Positions 1 to 8,818 of a stretch of DNA of 64,000 nt are shown here, one piece after another (position 1 is the stretch's first letter; every line of letters begins with the position of its first letter). The notes under the pieces are model-generated. The model made no database searches. It saw only the letters and a list, made by a program, of their open reading frames with translations, and was not told the origin of the DNA. Made by a program: the position numbers and the translations under genes. The DNA is from Homoserinimonas sedimenticola (lineage in GTDB: Bacteria; Actinomycetota; Actinomycetes; Actinomycetales; Microbacteriaceae): positions 310,001 to 374,000 of the forward strand of contig NZ_JAPELL010000001.1 of NCBI RefSeq assembly GCF_026094475.1, in the 5' to 3' direction.

Positions 1-1064
1 ATGGCATCAGTCGCTACACGGCGGAGCTCGTGACCGAGCTCGCGAAGCTCACCCCGGTCACGATGCTCATCAGCGACGAGCGGCAACTCGCGATGCTGCC
101 GGAGCTCCCCTGGATCAAGGGAACCGATCCGACGAGCCTGCGCGAGCCCTGGGTCTCCCGCATTGTGAATCGTGCCGAGCCGGATATCGTCTTCACGCCC
201 ATGCAGATGATGGGCTCGATCGGCAGGCGCTACCGCTTCGTGTTGACCCTGCACGACCTGATCTACTACCGCAGCCCGACGCCGCCGCGTGAGTTCTCCT
301 GGGCGGTGCGTGCGGGCTGGCGGGTGTATCACTGGAGCTACCTTCCGGTGCGGATGCTTCTGCGCCGGGCCGATGCGATCGTGACGGGTTCCTACACGAC
401 GCGTGAGGAGATCCGGGCGGCGGGACTGACCAGGCGGCCCATCACGGTCGTCCGGAGTGCCGTCCGCCAGCAGCCCGTCGAACCGCGCCACGCACCCGAG
501 GAGCGGAACATCGTCTATATGGGCTCCTTCATGCCCTACAAGAACGTGGAGACGATCGCCCGCGCGATGCACGAACTGCCCGGTTACCGCGCCCACCTGC
601 TGAGCCGGGTGAGCGACGCCGATCGGCGGCGGCTGGATGCATTGGCGCCGGCGGGCTCGCTCGTCTTCCACGACGGGGTCACGGATGCCGCCTACCGCGA
701 CATGCTCGCGAATGCGACCGCCCTCGTGTCGGCCTCGCGGGATGAGGGCTTCGGGATTCCCCTCGTGGAAGCCATGGCGGTGGGCACTCCCGTCGTCGTG
801 AGCGACATCCCGGTGTTCCACGAGATCGGGGGCGACGCTGCAGGCTTCTTCGCGCCCGATGATCCCGCAGCCCTGGCCGCACGGGTGCGGGAGCTGGAGG
901 CTCCGGGGGAGTGGGAGCGGCGCTCGGCCCGCGCAGTGGAGCTTGCCGCCGAGTTCACCTGGGAGCGCTCCGCCCGCACGCTCTACGAGCTGGCTCTCGG
1001 GCTCATGGAGCAGCCGCTCAGGCGCGGGAGGGTTCGCGGCCCTCGACGGCGTTCTGCTCCGTGA
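1..1064 (+). CDS. Glycosyltransferase family 4 (GT-B), 5' end outside the window
   Basis: Open reading frame entering from the left edge; the first full codon is at position 3 and reads GISRYTAEL, the usual N-terminal acceptor-site region of GT4 enzymes, so the gene starts upstream and the GTG at 30 is an internal valine. The C-terminal half has the GT-B signature: MGSFMPYKNVE, then SRDEGFGIPLVEAMAVGTPV (the E-x7-E nucleotide-sugar site) and VVSDIPVFHEIGGDAAGFF. This predicts transfer of a nucleotide-activated sugar in the cytoplasm; the donor and acceptor cannot be read from sequence. The basic tail (RRGRVRGPRRRSAP) overlaps the convergent phosphatase gene by 47 bases. Confidence 0.88.
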   Translation, partial: GISRYTAELVTELAKLTPVTMLISDERQLAMLPELPWIKGTDPTSLREPWVSRIVNRAEPDIVFTPMQMMGSIGRRYRFVLTLHDLIYYRSPTPPREFSWAVRAGWRVYHWSYLPVRMLLRRADAIVTGSYTTREEIRAAGLTRRPITVVRSAVRQQPVEPRHAPEERNIVYMGSFMPYKNVETIARAMHELPGYRAHLLSRVSDADRRRLDALAPAGSLVFHDGVTDAAYRDMLANATALVSASRDEGFGIPLVEAMAVGTPVVVSDIPVFHEIGGDAAGFFAPDDPAALAARVRELEAPGEWERRSARAVELAAEFTWERSARTLYELALGLMEQPLRRGRVRGPRRRSAP

Positions 1065-1650
1065 TGTCCTCGTCTCCGGGGGCCACGAGCTGCTCGTCGA
1101 AGGTCACGAGCGAGAGAACACCGTCGTGATGATGGATCGAGTGCAGTGAGCCGTTCGTGATGGGTTCGCTGTGGTGGAGACCCTCCGCCGGTTCGATCGC
1201 CATGAGGAGGGATCGGATGAGGCCGCCGTGGCTCACCACGAGGACGCTGCCCCCGGGGTGGAACCGCGCGAGCTCGTGGAGGCTCGGAATCACTCGCGCC
1301 GCGGCATCCGCTCGGCTCTCCCGGCCTGGTACGGACGAGCCCGCGGGATACGCGGCGTCGAGCTCAGCGCCCGTGAGGCCCTCCGCGGCGCCGTAGTTTC
1401 GTTCCGTCAGGGCGTCAAGCGGCCTGGGCGCCGGCAGTTCAAGCACCTCGGCGATGATCTGTGCCGTCTCGAAGGCGCGCGAGAGCGGGCTCGTGTACAC
1501 CGCGTCCCAGGTCCCTGATCGGAGTGCGCCCGCCGTCCACCGCGCTTGCTCCCTCCCACGCTCGTTGAGGGGCACGTCGGTGCGACCCTGGATGCGGTGC
1601 TCGCGATTCCAGTCCGTCTCACCGTGGCGGATGAGTCCGATGCGAGTCAC
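1018..1650 (-). CDS. Histidine phosphatase family protein (phosphoglycerate-mutase-like)
   Basis: The 210-residue protein starts VTRIGLIRHGETDWN, carrying the catalytic RHGE phosphohistidine motif, and has the second His in VVSHGGLIRSL. This is the branch-1 histidine phosphatase fold. I chose the GTG at 1650 because the protein begins directly at the family core there and because GTG overlaps the TGA of the upstream Sir2 gene (GTGA, 4 bases), so the two are translationally coupled. A much longer open frame exists upstream but lies inside the Sir2 gene. Substrate unknown; candidates include phosphosugars and nucleotides. Confidence 0.88.
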   Translation of the reverse strand: MTRIGLIRHGETDWNREHRIQGRTDVPLNERGREQARWTAGALRSGTWDAVYTSPLSRAFETAQIIAEVLELPAPRPLDALTERNYGAAEGLTGAELDAAYPAGSSVPGRESRADAAARVIPSLHELARFHPGGSVLVVSHGGLIRSLLMAIEPAEGLHHSEPITNGSLHSIHHHDGVLSLVTFDEQLVAPGDEDITEQNAVEGREPSRA

Positions 1651-2543
1651 GTCAGCAGGCGTTCGGCGAGGCCGACGAGGGTCGGGGTCGTGCCCGCATC
1701 GATCTTGAGGGCTGCCCGTCCATCGCCCTTCGTGACGCCGCGATTGACGATGATGACGGGCGCCTTGCGACGGTGGGCGGCCTCGAGGAGTCGCACGCCG
1801 GAGTTGACGACGAGGGAGGAGCCGGCGACCAGCAACACGTCGGCCGATTGGACGAGGGCACGCGCCTCGGCGAAACGCTCGACCGGCACAAACTCGCCGA
1901 AGAAGACGACGTCGGGCTTGAGCGTGCCCCCGCAGACGGTGCACTGGGGGATCGTGAAATGCGCGAGTTGGCCGGGCGCAACGTCGCCGTCGGGACCGAG
2001 CTCGACGGAGCCCGGCTGCTCCAGCCAGGGATTTGCCGCGACGATCGTCTCGGCGATGGCCGTGCGGGCGAAGAACTGGCCACAGTCGAGACAGCGCACG
2101 CGGTCCATGGAACCGTGCAGGTCGACGACGTGCGCGGAACCGGCGCGAAGGTGCAGACCGTCGACGTTCTGCGTAATGACGCCGTTCGAGACGCCACCGG
2201 CCTCGAGTCGGGCGAGAGCGTCATGCCCCGGGTTCGGACTCGCGGCCGAGAAGGCGCGCCAGCCCAGGTGGCTGCCGGCCCAGTAACGTCGGCGGTAGGC
2301 CTCGCTCTCGAGAAACTGCGAGAAGGTCATGGGGGATCGGGCGGGGGCGCCCTCGCCGCGATAATCGGGGATGCCCGAGTCGGTGCTGACGCCGGCTCCC
2401 GTCAGCACGGCCAGGCGCCGGCCACGGATGAGGGAGACTGCCGCCTCGATCTGGGCCGCGAGCTTCGTCGCCTGCCCGGGAGGAGTCGGCACAGCGTCAT
2501 TTCGCTGCCCGGCCGCGCGCTGCACGGTGGCGTCATCTGGCAT
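1647..2543 (-). CDS. Sir2-family NAD-dependent protein deacylase
   Basis: 298 residues. The NAD-binding motif GAGVSTDSGIPDYR is at about 49-62, followed by ITQNVDGLH and the catalytic His in DLHGS, paired zinc cysteines (CLDC and CTVC), VVFFGE, and the GSSLVV loop. These are all the sirtuin motifs, so the protein should be catalytically competent and use NAD to remove acyl groups from lysines. It has an extra 25-30 residue N-terminal extension before the core. The ATG is preceded by AAGGA. It is the first gene of a two-gene unit with the histidine phosphatase and diverges from the RNA methyltransferase gene. Confidence 0.92.
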   Translation of the reverse strand: MPDDATVQRAAGQRNDAVPTPPGQATKLAAQIEAAVSLIRGRRLAVLTGAGVSTDSGIPDYRGEGAPARSPMTFSQFLESEAYRRRYWAGSHLGWRAFSAASPNPGHDALARLEAGGVSNGVITQNVDGLHLRAGSAHVVDLHGSMDRVRCLDCGQFFARTAIAETIVAANPWLEQPGSVELGPDGDVAPGQLAHFTIPQCTVCGGTLKPDVVFFGEFVPVERFAEARALVQSADVLLVAGSSLVVNSGVRLLEAAHRRKAPVIIVNRGVTKGDGRAALKIDAGTTPTLVGLAERLLT

Positions 2544-2661
2544 TGCTGTTCCTTCGCGATCGGGCCTCCGGCCCCTCTCACACCTTAAACGCTTCGAGCA
2601 TCGGATATGTTTCGTGGGGCGGTCTCACGGGTCGCCGGAAAGGGCGGAGAGCGGAGTCGGT

Positions 2662-3465
2662 ATGCGCATCATCAGGATCGACGACCTCACCGCCTCCGGG
2701 CTCGAGGACTACGCGCGTCTCACCGATGTCGTGCTCCGCCGCCTCCAGGAGCCGGCAGGCGGCCTCTATATCGCGGAATCGACGAAGGTCATCACGAGGG
2801 CGATCGAGGCGGGGCACCGACCCCGTTCCTTCCTCGTGCTCGAGAAGTGGCTTTCGGAGATTGGGGACTTCGCCGAGCGTTTCGGTGTCCCCGTATACGT
2901 CGGTGATGACTCGGTCTTGAGCGCCCTGACCGGGTTCAGCCTGCACCGTGGTGCCCTCGCCTCTATGCACCGCCCGCCGCTCGCCGCTGTGAATGAGGTG
3001 ATCGCGGATGCTCGGCGCATCGTGATCCTCGAGGACCTTGCCGATCACACCAATGTCGGTGCCATCTTCCGCGCCGCCGCGGGCCTCGGCGCAGACGCCG
3101 TGCTCGTGACCCCTCGCTGTGCCGACCCGTTCTACCGCCGGAGCGTGCGGGTGAGCATGGGGAGCGTGCTCCAGGTGCCGTGGACCCGGCTACCCGAGTG
3201 GCGGGACGCTCGCGGCATCCTGAAGGCTGCCGGTTTCCACATCGCCGCCCTCGCCCTCGACGACGCGGCGGTCGAGCTCGATCGCTTCGCCGCAGAGCCT
3301 CCCGAGCGACTCGCCCTCGTGCTCGGAGCGGAGGGTGACGGCTTGAGCAGAGCCGCGATCGAGGCCGCCGACTCCGTCGTGACGATCCCCATGTCGCGGG
3401 GCGTCGACTCCCTCAATGTCGCGGCGGCGAGCGCTGTCGCGCTCTGGGAGCTGCGCGCACGCTGA
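2662..3465 (+). CDS. TrmH/SpoU-family RNA 2'-O-methyltransferase
   Basis: 267 residues starting at the ATG at 2662 (MRIIRIDDLTASGLEDY); the open frame upstream runs antisense to Sir2 and is not coding. An N-terminal substrate-binding part (LYIAESTKVITRAIEAG) is followed by the SPOUT knot motifs: ILEDLADHTNVGAIFRAA, then LVLGAEGDGLSRAA, and the C-terminal SRGVDSLNVAAASAVALWE. The family methylates ribose 2'-OH in tRNA or rRNA using S-adenosylmethionine. Which base is modified cannot be decided here; the N-terminal domain resembles rRNA-type members more than TrmH of tRNA. Confidence 0.9.
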   Translation: MRIIRIDDLTASGLEDYARLTDVVLRRLQEPAGGLYIAESTKVITRAIEAGHRPRSFLVLEKWLSEIGDFAERFGVPVYVGDDSVLSALTGFSLHRGALASMHRPPLAAVNEVIADARRIVILEDLADHTNVGAIFRAAAGLGADAVLVTPRCADPFYRRSVRVSMGSVLQVPWTRLPEWRDARGILKAAGFHIAALALDDAAVELDRFAAEPPERLALVLGAEGDGLSRAAIEAADSVVTIPMSRGVDSLNVAAASAVALWELRAR

Positions 3466-3498
3466 CACGCGTTGCCCGTAGCGCCGACGGCAGCACCT

Positions 3499-3504
3499 TA
3501 GAAT
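3499..3504 (+). promoter_or_regulatory. -10 element TAGAAT, leaderless start of the carboxypeptidase gene
   Basis: TAGAAT followed by exactly six bases and then the GTG at 3511. With the usual 6-7 base distance to the transcription start, the mRNA would begin at the start codon. No Shine-Dalgarno sequence precedes the gene. Confidence 0.6.
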
Positions 3505-3510
3505 TGCCCG

Positions 3511-4740
3511 GTGCCACCCACCCGAGCCCAGGTATATCGGCGACGCCGTCTCGCGGTCTTCGGAGGCGCTGGAGCCCTCCTCCTCTCCATCGCCTACCTG
3601 CCGATGACCCTCTTTGCGCCCCTTGAGCCGACCGCTGCGGTCGCGATCGAGACGGAGGCTCCCACGGCCGTCCCCGCCGACCTGGCCTGGCCGAACAGTG
3701 CCGCGATCGGAGTGGGCGCAGTGGGTTTCCCGGGCGTGCTCGCCTCGACGGGGAGCGCTGAGGCGCTGCCGATGGCGAGCATCTCAAAGGTCGTCACGGT
3801 GCTGACGGTGCTGGAAGAGCATCCGCTCACTCTCGAGGACCGCGGGCCGACCGTTGAGCTGACGGCGAAGGATGTCGCGTACTACGCGCAGTTGGAGGCG
3901 GTGGGGGCCGCCGTCAAGCCCGTGTGGTCGGGTCTCACGCTCTCGCAGTATGAACTGCTCCAGCTCGTGCTGGTCCCCTCGGCGGCCAACTACACGCACT
4001 CGCTCGTGGACTGGGCCTTTGGCAACGAAGAGGCCTTCGTGGCCGCAGCGAACGAATGGCTTGACGCGCACGGCCTCACGGAGACCAGCTTTGTCGAGCC
4101 GACCGGGCTCTCGCCCCAGAACCGCAGCACGGTCGCGGAGCTGATCGAGCTCGGCAAGTTCGCTCTAGCGGACCCTGTGGTCTCCGAGATCGTGGCGACG
4201 ACGGTCGTGGCGATCCCGGGCATCGGAGTCATCGAGAACTCGAACGAGATCCTCGGCAGCTACGGCATCGACGGCATCAAGACGGGCACGCTTCCGGAGG
4301 CGGGTGCGTGCCTCCTGTTCTCGTCCGACCTGACGGTCGGGGCGCATTCGGTCACGATCGTCGGCGTGGCCCTCGGCGGCGCCCACCATGATGTTCAGAA
4401 TCCGCAGATCCAGGCCCTCGTGCAGACCGTGCAGGCCGGATTTCAGGAGCTTGACCTTGTCGAGTCGGGTGATGTGTTTGGCGAATACACGACCGCATGG
4501 GGAGACACGGCCGAAGCGGTCGCGACGGAGGATCTCTCCGTGCTCGTCTGGGGTGACACTCCGACCTCGCTCGCCGTGCAGATGGACGCTATCGGTGCCG
4601 CTCCTTCAGGAACGACGGTGGGCGCGGCCAGCTTCACCGTGGGACAGGAACTCCTGGAGGTGCCTCTCGTGCTCTCCGACGCCCTTAATGACCCCGGTCC
4701 GATGTGGCGTCTCACTAATCCCGCATTGCTCTTCGGCTGA
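3511..4740 (+). CDS. D-alanyl-D-alanine carboxypeptidase (penicillin-binding protein, S11-like)
   Basis: 409 residues with a basic N-terminus and one hydrophobic segment (about 14-38), consistent with an export or anchor signal. The serine beta-lactamase/PBP motifs are present: S90-x-x-K93 in MASISKVV, a second motif around PSAANYTHSL, and KTG in GIKTGTLPEAG. The enzyme would trim the terminal D-alanine from peptidoglycan stem peptides outside the membrane. A C-terminal beta-rich region of about 120 residues follows the catalytic domain. The second motif reads SAAN rather than SGN or SAN, a small variation. Transcribed alone from a probable leaderless promoter. Confidence 0.87.
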   Translation: MPPTRAQVYRRRRLAVFGGAGALLLSIAYLPMTLFAPLEPTAAVAIETEAPTAVPADLAWPNSAAIGVGAVGFPGVLASTGSAEALPMASISKVVTVLTVLEEHPLTLEDRGPTVELTAKDVAYYAQLEAVGAAVKPVWSGLTLSQYELLQLVLVPSAANYTHSLVDWAFGNEEAFVAAANEWLDAHGLTETSFVEPTGLSPQNRSTVAELIELGKFALADPVVSEIVATTVVAIPGIGVIENSNEILGSYGIDGIKTGTLPEAGACLLFSSDLTVGAHSVTIVGVALGGAHHDVQNPQIQALVQTVQAGFQELDLVESGDVFGEYTTAWGDTAEAVATEDLSVLVWGDTPTSLAVQMDAIGAAPSGTTVGAASFTVGQELLEVPLVLSDALNDPGPMWRLTNPALLFG

Positions 4741-4754
4741 GCGGCACGACGCAC

Positions 4755-4774
4755 ACATTCCTTCGGGGGAATGT
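4755..4774 (+). terminator. Hairpin after the carboxypeptidase gene
   Basis: Perfect 7-bp stem (ACATTCC / GGAATGT) with a six-base loop, 15 bases after the stop codon. It lacks a proper U-tract, so its termination role is an inference from position. Confidence 0.4.
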
Positions 4775-4833
4775 TCAGCCTGTGAATATGCACGAATTGT
4801 GCACCCAGGGTGGTGACTCTGCAGCGGCCCGTC

Positions 4834-4839
4834 TAGGCT
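4834..4839 (+). promoter_or_regulatory. Candidate -10 element TAGGCT of the desaturase gene
   Basis: TAGGCT lies about 70 bases upstream of the desaturase ATG and would give a roughly 65-base leader ending in a purine-rich Shine-Dalgarno (ACGAGGAGA). Together with the hairpin at 4755 it fills the 168-base gap between the two genes. Confidence 0.35.
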
Positions 4840-4908
4840 CGTGAGCATCCGTTGTAGCAGCGCGCTTCATCTTGACCGGGCTGGGAAGTCACCAGAACGA
4901 GGAGATGG

Positions 4909-6015
4909 ATGACCGCCTCAACGCATCCACCACAGCCCACCGTGACCTTCACTCGCACGCGAGCAGGGGGAGACCGCAAGAGCCCGACGAGCGAGTACTC
5001 GGCCCTACTCAACACGGTGCGTGACGCAGGGTTGCTGCGAAGGGCCCGCGGCTTCTACATCGCGATGTTCAGCGCCGTCACACTCGCGCTCGGCGGAGTG
5101 GTCACCGGATTCATCCTGCTCGGGGACAGTTGGTTCCAGCTCCTCATGGCGGCCGCCCTCGGCGTGATCCTGACCCAGTACGCCTTCCTTGCTCACGAGG
5201 CGTCGCACCGTCAGATCTTCACGTCCGGCAGGCTCAACGACGTCGTGGGCCGGGCTCTCGCGAATGGTTTCGTCGGCATTAGCTACCAGTGGTGGATGAC
5301 GAAGCACTCGCGTCATCACGCGAACCCCAACACGGTGGGCAAGGATCCGGACATCGAGCCGGACTTCATCGTCTTTCAGGAGGCGGACGCCGCGAAGTCT
5401 CGGGGGCTGTATGCCTGGCTTCTGAAGCGGCAGGGATACCTGTTCTTTCCCGCACTCATGCTCGAGGGTCTGAACCTTCACCTGCACGGATTCAGGACCG
5501 TGTTCGGCCGTTCCAAGGTGCAGGAGCGCTGGGTCGAGATCACGATGCTCACGACGCGGCTCGGCGCCTACCTCGCAGTCCTGTTTCTCATGCTCCCCGT
5601 CGGGATGGCGTTCGCCTTCCTGGGTGTGCAGCTTGCCGTTTTCGGCGTCTATATGGGGGCATCCTTCGCCCCGAACCACAAGGGCATGCCCCAGCTTCCG
5701 CACGACAGCAAGGTCGACTTTCTCCGTCGGCAGGTGCTGACCTCCCGCAATATTCGAGGGGGGTGGCTCATGGACTCCTTCATGGGCGGCCTCAACTACC
5801 AGATCGAGCATCACCTGTTCCCCAACATGCCGCGCCCCCATCTCAAGCGGGCCAACGAGATCGTCAGGGAGTACTGCGAGAAGCACAACATCCTCTTCAC
5901 CGAGGTGCGTCTCGCGGAGTCCTACGGGATTGTCGTGAAGTACCTCAACCGTGTGGGGCTTGCAGCGGGCGGCGATCCCTTCGACTGCCCGGCAGCCGCG
6001 CGATTCGGCCGCTGA
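4909..6015 (+). CDS. Fatty acid desaturase (membrane di-iron)
   Basis: 368 residues with the three histidine boxes of acyl-lipid desaturases: HEASH, HSRHH (in the stretch WWMTKHSRHHANPN) and QIEHH near the C-terminus. Hydrophobic segments at about 50-95 and 215-250 fit the four-helix membrane topology. The protein should introduce a double bond into membrane fatty acyl chains, using di-iron, O2 and electrons from a ferredoxin or reductase that is not encoded beside it. QIEHH with HEASH resembles front-end or delta-6-type bacterial enzymes, but regiochemistry cannot be read. The start is the ATG at 4909 after GAGGAG. Stands alone, convergent with the SGNH hydrolase. Confidence 0.92.
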   Translation: MTASTHPPQPTVTFTRTRAGGDRKSPTSEYSALLNTVRDAGLLRRARGFYIAMFSAVTLALGGVVTGFILLGDSWFQLLMAAALGVILTQYAFLAHEASHRQIFTSGRLNDVVGRALANGFVGISYQWWMTKHSRHHANPNTVGKDPDIEPDFIVFQEADAAKSRGLYAWLLKRQGYLFFPALMLEGLNLHLHGFRTVFGRSKVQERWVEITMLTTRLGAYLAVLFLMLPVGMAFAFLGVQLAVFGVYMGASFAPNHKGMPQLPHDSKVDFLRRQVLTSRNIRGGWLMDSFMGGLNYQIEHHLFPNMPRPHLKRANEIVREYCEKHNILFTEVRLAESYGIVVKYLNRVGLAAGGDPFDCPAAARFGR

Positions 6016-6058
6016 CGGCCACCACGAGCCGGACTCGCACGGCGGGGTCGACGAGAGC

Positions 6059-6820
6059 CTAGAAGGCGGGGCGCTTGGGCGTCACGTTGTCGCCAGAGGA
6101 TCGACCCCGGATGCGGCGGACGACCCAGGGCACGAAGTGTTCCCTGGCCCACACGATGTCATCGGCACGCGCGTGACGCCATGGCCGTTCAGGCAGGGGC
6201 TCCGGGACAAAGGGCTCGAGTTCATGCTCGACCCCGAGTGCGTCGAGTACAGCGAGGGCGATCGTGTGGTGGCCCACGGGAGAGAAGTGCAGGCGGTCGG
6301 GAGCCCACATCCTCGGGTCCTGCAGCTCCCGCAGTGACCACATGTCGACGACGACGGCGTCGTGACGGTGTGCGATGCCCCGCAGATTCTCGTTGAAGAT
6401 CGCGACCTTGCCGCGGAGGCGACGCATGACGGGGGTCATCCCGATGTCGGGACCGTTGAAGAGGACGACGGTTGCTCCGTCGCTGCGCAGCCGTGCGACG
6501 GCGCTCTCGAGCCGGCCTGCGACCTCGTCGGGATCCGTGTTGGGCCGGATGATGTCGTTGCCGCCCGCCGACATCGACACGAGATCCGGTTTGAGCGCGA
6601 GGGCCGGCTCGACCTGCTCGTCGATGATCTGCTGGAGGAGGCGCCCGCGGATCGCGAGGTTGGCGTAGGAGAAGGGCTGGTGGTCGATGCTGAGGACCTC
6701 GGCCACGCGATCTGCCCAGCCGCGGTGCCCTCCCGGGCTATCGGGTTCCGGGTCTCCGATGCCCTCCGTGAAGGAGTCGCCGATCGCAACGTAGCGCGAC
6801 CACGGGTGAAGCGATGTCAT
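6059..6820 (-). CDS. SGNH/GDSL-family hydrolase
   Basis: 253 residues from the ATG at 6820 (MTSLHPWSRYVAIGDSFTEG). Block I contains the nucleophile serine in AIGDSFTEG, block III the GGND motif (MSAGGNDII), and block V the catalytic pair DRLHFSPVGH. No signal peptide is seen, so a cytoplasmic esterase or lipase acting on a small ester is likely. The longer upstream frame crosses the divergent helicase start and was rejected. The gene is divergent from the helicase gene, with about 120 bases between starts. Confidence 0.88.
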   Translation of the reverse strand: MTSLHPWSRYVAIGDSFTEGIGDPEPDSPGGHRGWADRVAEVLSIDHQPFSYANLAIRGRLLQQIIDEQVEPALALKPDLVSMSAGGNDIIRPNTDPDEVAGRLESAVARLRSDGATVVLFNGPDIGMTPVMRRLRGKVAIFNENLRGIAHRHDAVVVDMWSLRELQDPRMWAPDRLHFSPVGHHTIALAVLDALGVEHELEPFVPEPLPERPWRHARADDIVWAREHFVPWVVRRIRGRSSGDNVTPKRPAF

Positions 6821-6927
6821 TCCCCAATGTTTGCGCACGAGCGGGATGCTCACCAAACGATGCGAGCAGATCGCGCAAGGTCTGGTGGAGAGAGACAACG
6901 GCGAAGCCCAATGTCGGTCGCGCCAGC

Positions 6928-6933
6928 TACCAT
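6928..6933 (+). promoter_or_regulatory. -10 element TACCAT upstream of the helicase gene
   Basis: TACCAT ends eight bases before the GTG at 6942. The same box occurs in front of hemA. This supports 6942 as the helicase start and a very short or absent leader. Confidence 0.45.
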
Positions 6934-6941
6934 TGTCTCCA

Positions 6942-8756
6942 GTGAACACCTCTGCGAATTTCGGCCGCCCTGTCGGTACCTTCGCGGCGGAGCACCTGCC
7001 ACCCGCGTTTCCTGAGCGCGCGGCTCGCGGCACGGCGGGCAAGCTGCGTGCCTGGCAGCAGGAGGCTCTCGATGCTTACTTGGAGCGACAGCCGCGGGAC
7101 TTCCTCGCCGCAGCAACGCCCGGCGCAGGCAAGACAACCTTCGCCCTCCGGATCGCGACGGAGTTGCTCGCAAGCGGGGTCATCAACCGCATCACGGTCG
7201 TCGCGCCCACCGAGCATCTCAAGACCCAGTGGGCCGAGGCGGCGCACCGTGTCGGCATCCGCCTCGATCCCGGTTTCAAGAACGCTGACGGGCGGCACGG
7301 TAGGCATTTCCACGGCGTCGCCGTGACCTACGCGCAGGTCGCGACGAGGTCCTCATTGCACCGCTCGATGACCGAGAGCGGCCGGTCGCTCGTGATTCTC
7401 GACGAGGTGCACCACGGCGGCGACGCGCTCAGCTGGGGTGATGCAATCCGCGAGGCCTTCGAGCCCGCCGTGCGGCGGCTGTCGCTGACCGGCACGCCGT
7501 TCCGCTCCGATACTGCACCGATCCCCTTCGTCAGCTACCACCCCGACGAGCAGGGCATCCGTACGTCGCGTGCCGACTACAGCTACGGCTACGGCCGCGC
7601 CCTCGCCGACGGCGTCGTGCGCCCCGTCATCTTCCTTTCCTACGCCGGCCGCATGCGCTGGCGCACCCGCACGGGGGACGAGATGGAGGCGCGCCTAGGC
7701 GAGGGCGACACGAAGGATGTCACGGCGCAGGCCTGGCGCACGGCTCTTGACCCCGAGGGGGAGTGGATCCCCTCCGTGTTGCGAGCCGCAAACACCCGCC
7801 TCACTGAGGTGCGTCACGGCGTTCCGGATGCGGGCGGTCTCGTCATCGCGACCGACCACTACGCCGCGCGGGCCTACGCGGAGATCCTGAAGCAGATCAC
7901 GGGCGAGGAGGCGACGGTCGTACTCTCCGACGAGAAGGCCGCGAGCGATCGGATCGCCGAGTTCTCGGCGGGCACCTCCCGATGGATGGTCGCGGTGCGG
8001 ATGGTGTCGGAGGGCGTCGACGTGCCCCGCCTCGGGGTGGGTGTCTACGCGACATCCGCGTCGACTCCGCTCTTCTTCGCCCAGGCCATCGGACGCTTCG
8101 TGCGCACTCGTCGTCGCGGAGAGACCGCCTCGATCTTCCTGCCGAACGTGCCCGCGCTCATGGCTCTCGCCCAGACGATGGAGCTCGAACGCGACCATGC
8201 GCTCGATCGTGAGGTGAACGAGGATGGTCTGGAAGAGATCGTTCTCGATGACGAAGCCCTCGAGGAGGCGAACCGGAGCGAGCGAGCGTCGGCTGACGCG
8301 GATCTCTTCGACTTCAAGGCCCTCGGTTCGGACGCCCAGTTCGACCGCGTGCTCTATGACGGGGGCGAGTTCGGCTTCCAGGCGGAGGTTGGGAGCCTCG
8401 AGGAGCTCGACTTTTTGGGGCTGCCCGGCCTGCTGGAGCCCGAGCAGGTGCGGGAGCTCCTCCAGTCCCGGCAGGCGAAGCAATCGCGGCGCGCCGAGGG
8501 GCGTAGGCGCGTTGCCGAGGCCTTCGAGGGGGAGGTGCAGGAGGCCCAGCCGCTTCATCGCACCCTCAAGGAGCAGCGGCGACTGCTGAATAGCCTCGTG
8601 GGGATGCGAGCGAAGCGCACGGGCGAACCGCACGCGCACATCCACGCGGAGCTCAGACGCATGGCGGGAGGGCCCGCCGTGCCGCAGGCGAGTGTCAGTC
8701 AGCTGCAGGCGCGCATCGACATCCTGCGGCGCGGTGCCATGCACTACAACCCATAG
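6942..8756 (+). CDS. Superfamily II DEAD/DEAH-type helicase
   Basis: 604 residues. Walker A is AATPGAGKTTFALRIA, motif II is ILDEVHHGG (DEVH), motif III-like is LTGTPFRSD, and motif VI is QAIGRFVRTRRRG in the second RecA-like domain. The C-terminal 150 residues are charged and helical. The architecture is that of the stand-alone UvrB/Hef-like or RadD-like helicases often annotated only as DEAD/DEAH box helicase; the nucleic acid substrate is unknown. The start at GTG 6942 is favoured over an in-frame ATG at 6831 because that ATG lies upstream of the probable -10 box and inside the divergent promoter region. Confidence 0.87.
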   Translation: MNTSANFGRPVGTFAAEHLPPAFPERAARGTAGKLRAWQQEALDAYLERQPRDFLAAATPGAGKTTFALRIATELLASGVINRITVVAPTEHLKTQWAEAAHRVGIRLDPGFKNADGRHGRHFHGVAVTYAQVATRSSLHRSMTESGRSLVILDEVHHGGDALSWGDAIREAFEPAVRRLSLTGTPFRSDTAPIPFVSYHPDEQGIRTSRADYSYGYGRALADGVVRPVIFLSYAGRMRWRTRTGDEMEARLGEGDTKDVTAQAWRTALDPEGEWIPSVLRAANTRLTEVRHGVPDAGGLVIATDHYAARAYAEILKQITGEEATVVLSDEKAASDRIAEFSAGTSRWMVAVRMVSEGVDVPRLGVGVYATSASTPLFFAQAIGRFVRTRRRGETASIFLPNVPALMALAQTMELERDHALDREVNEDGLEEIVLDDEALEEANRSERASADADLFDFKALGSDAQFDRVLYDGGEFGFQAEVGSLEELDFLGLPGLLEPEQVRELLQSRQAKQSRRAEGRRRVAEAFEGEVQEAQPLHRTLKEQRRLLNSLVGMRAKRTGEPHAHIHAELRRMAGGPAVPQASVSQLQARIDILRRGAMHYNP

Positions 8757-8818
8757 CGCGGCATGACGGCACGGCGAGTGCCAGGGGCGACGGCTCGATG
8801 AGGATGCGCGGGCGCCGC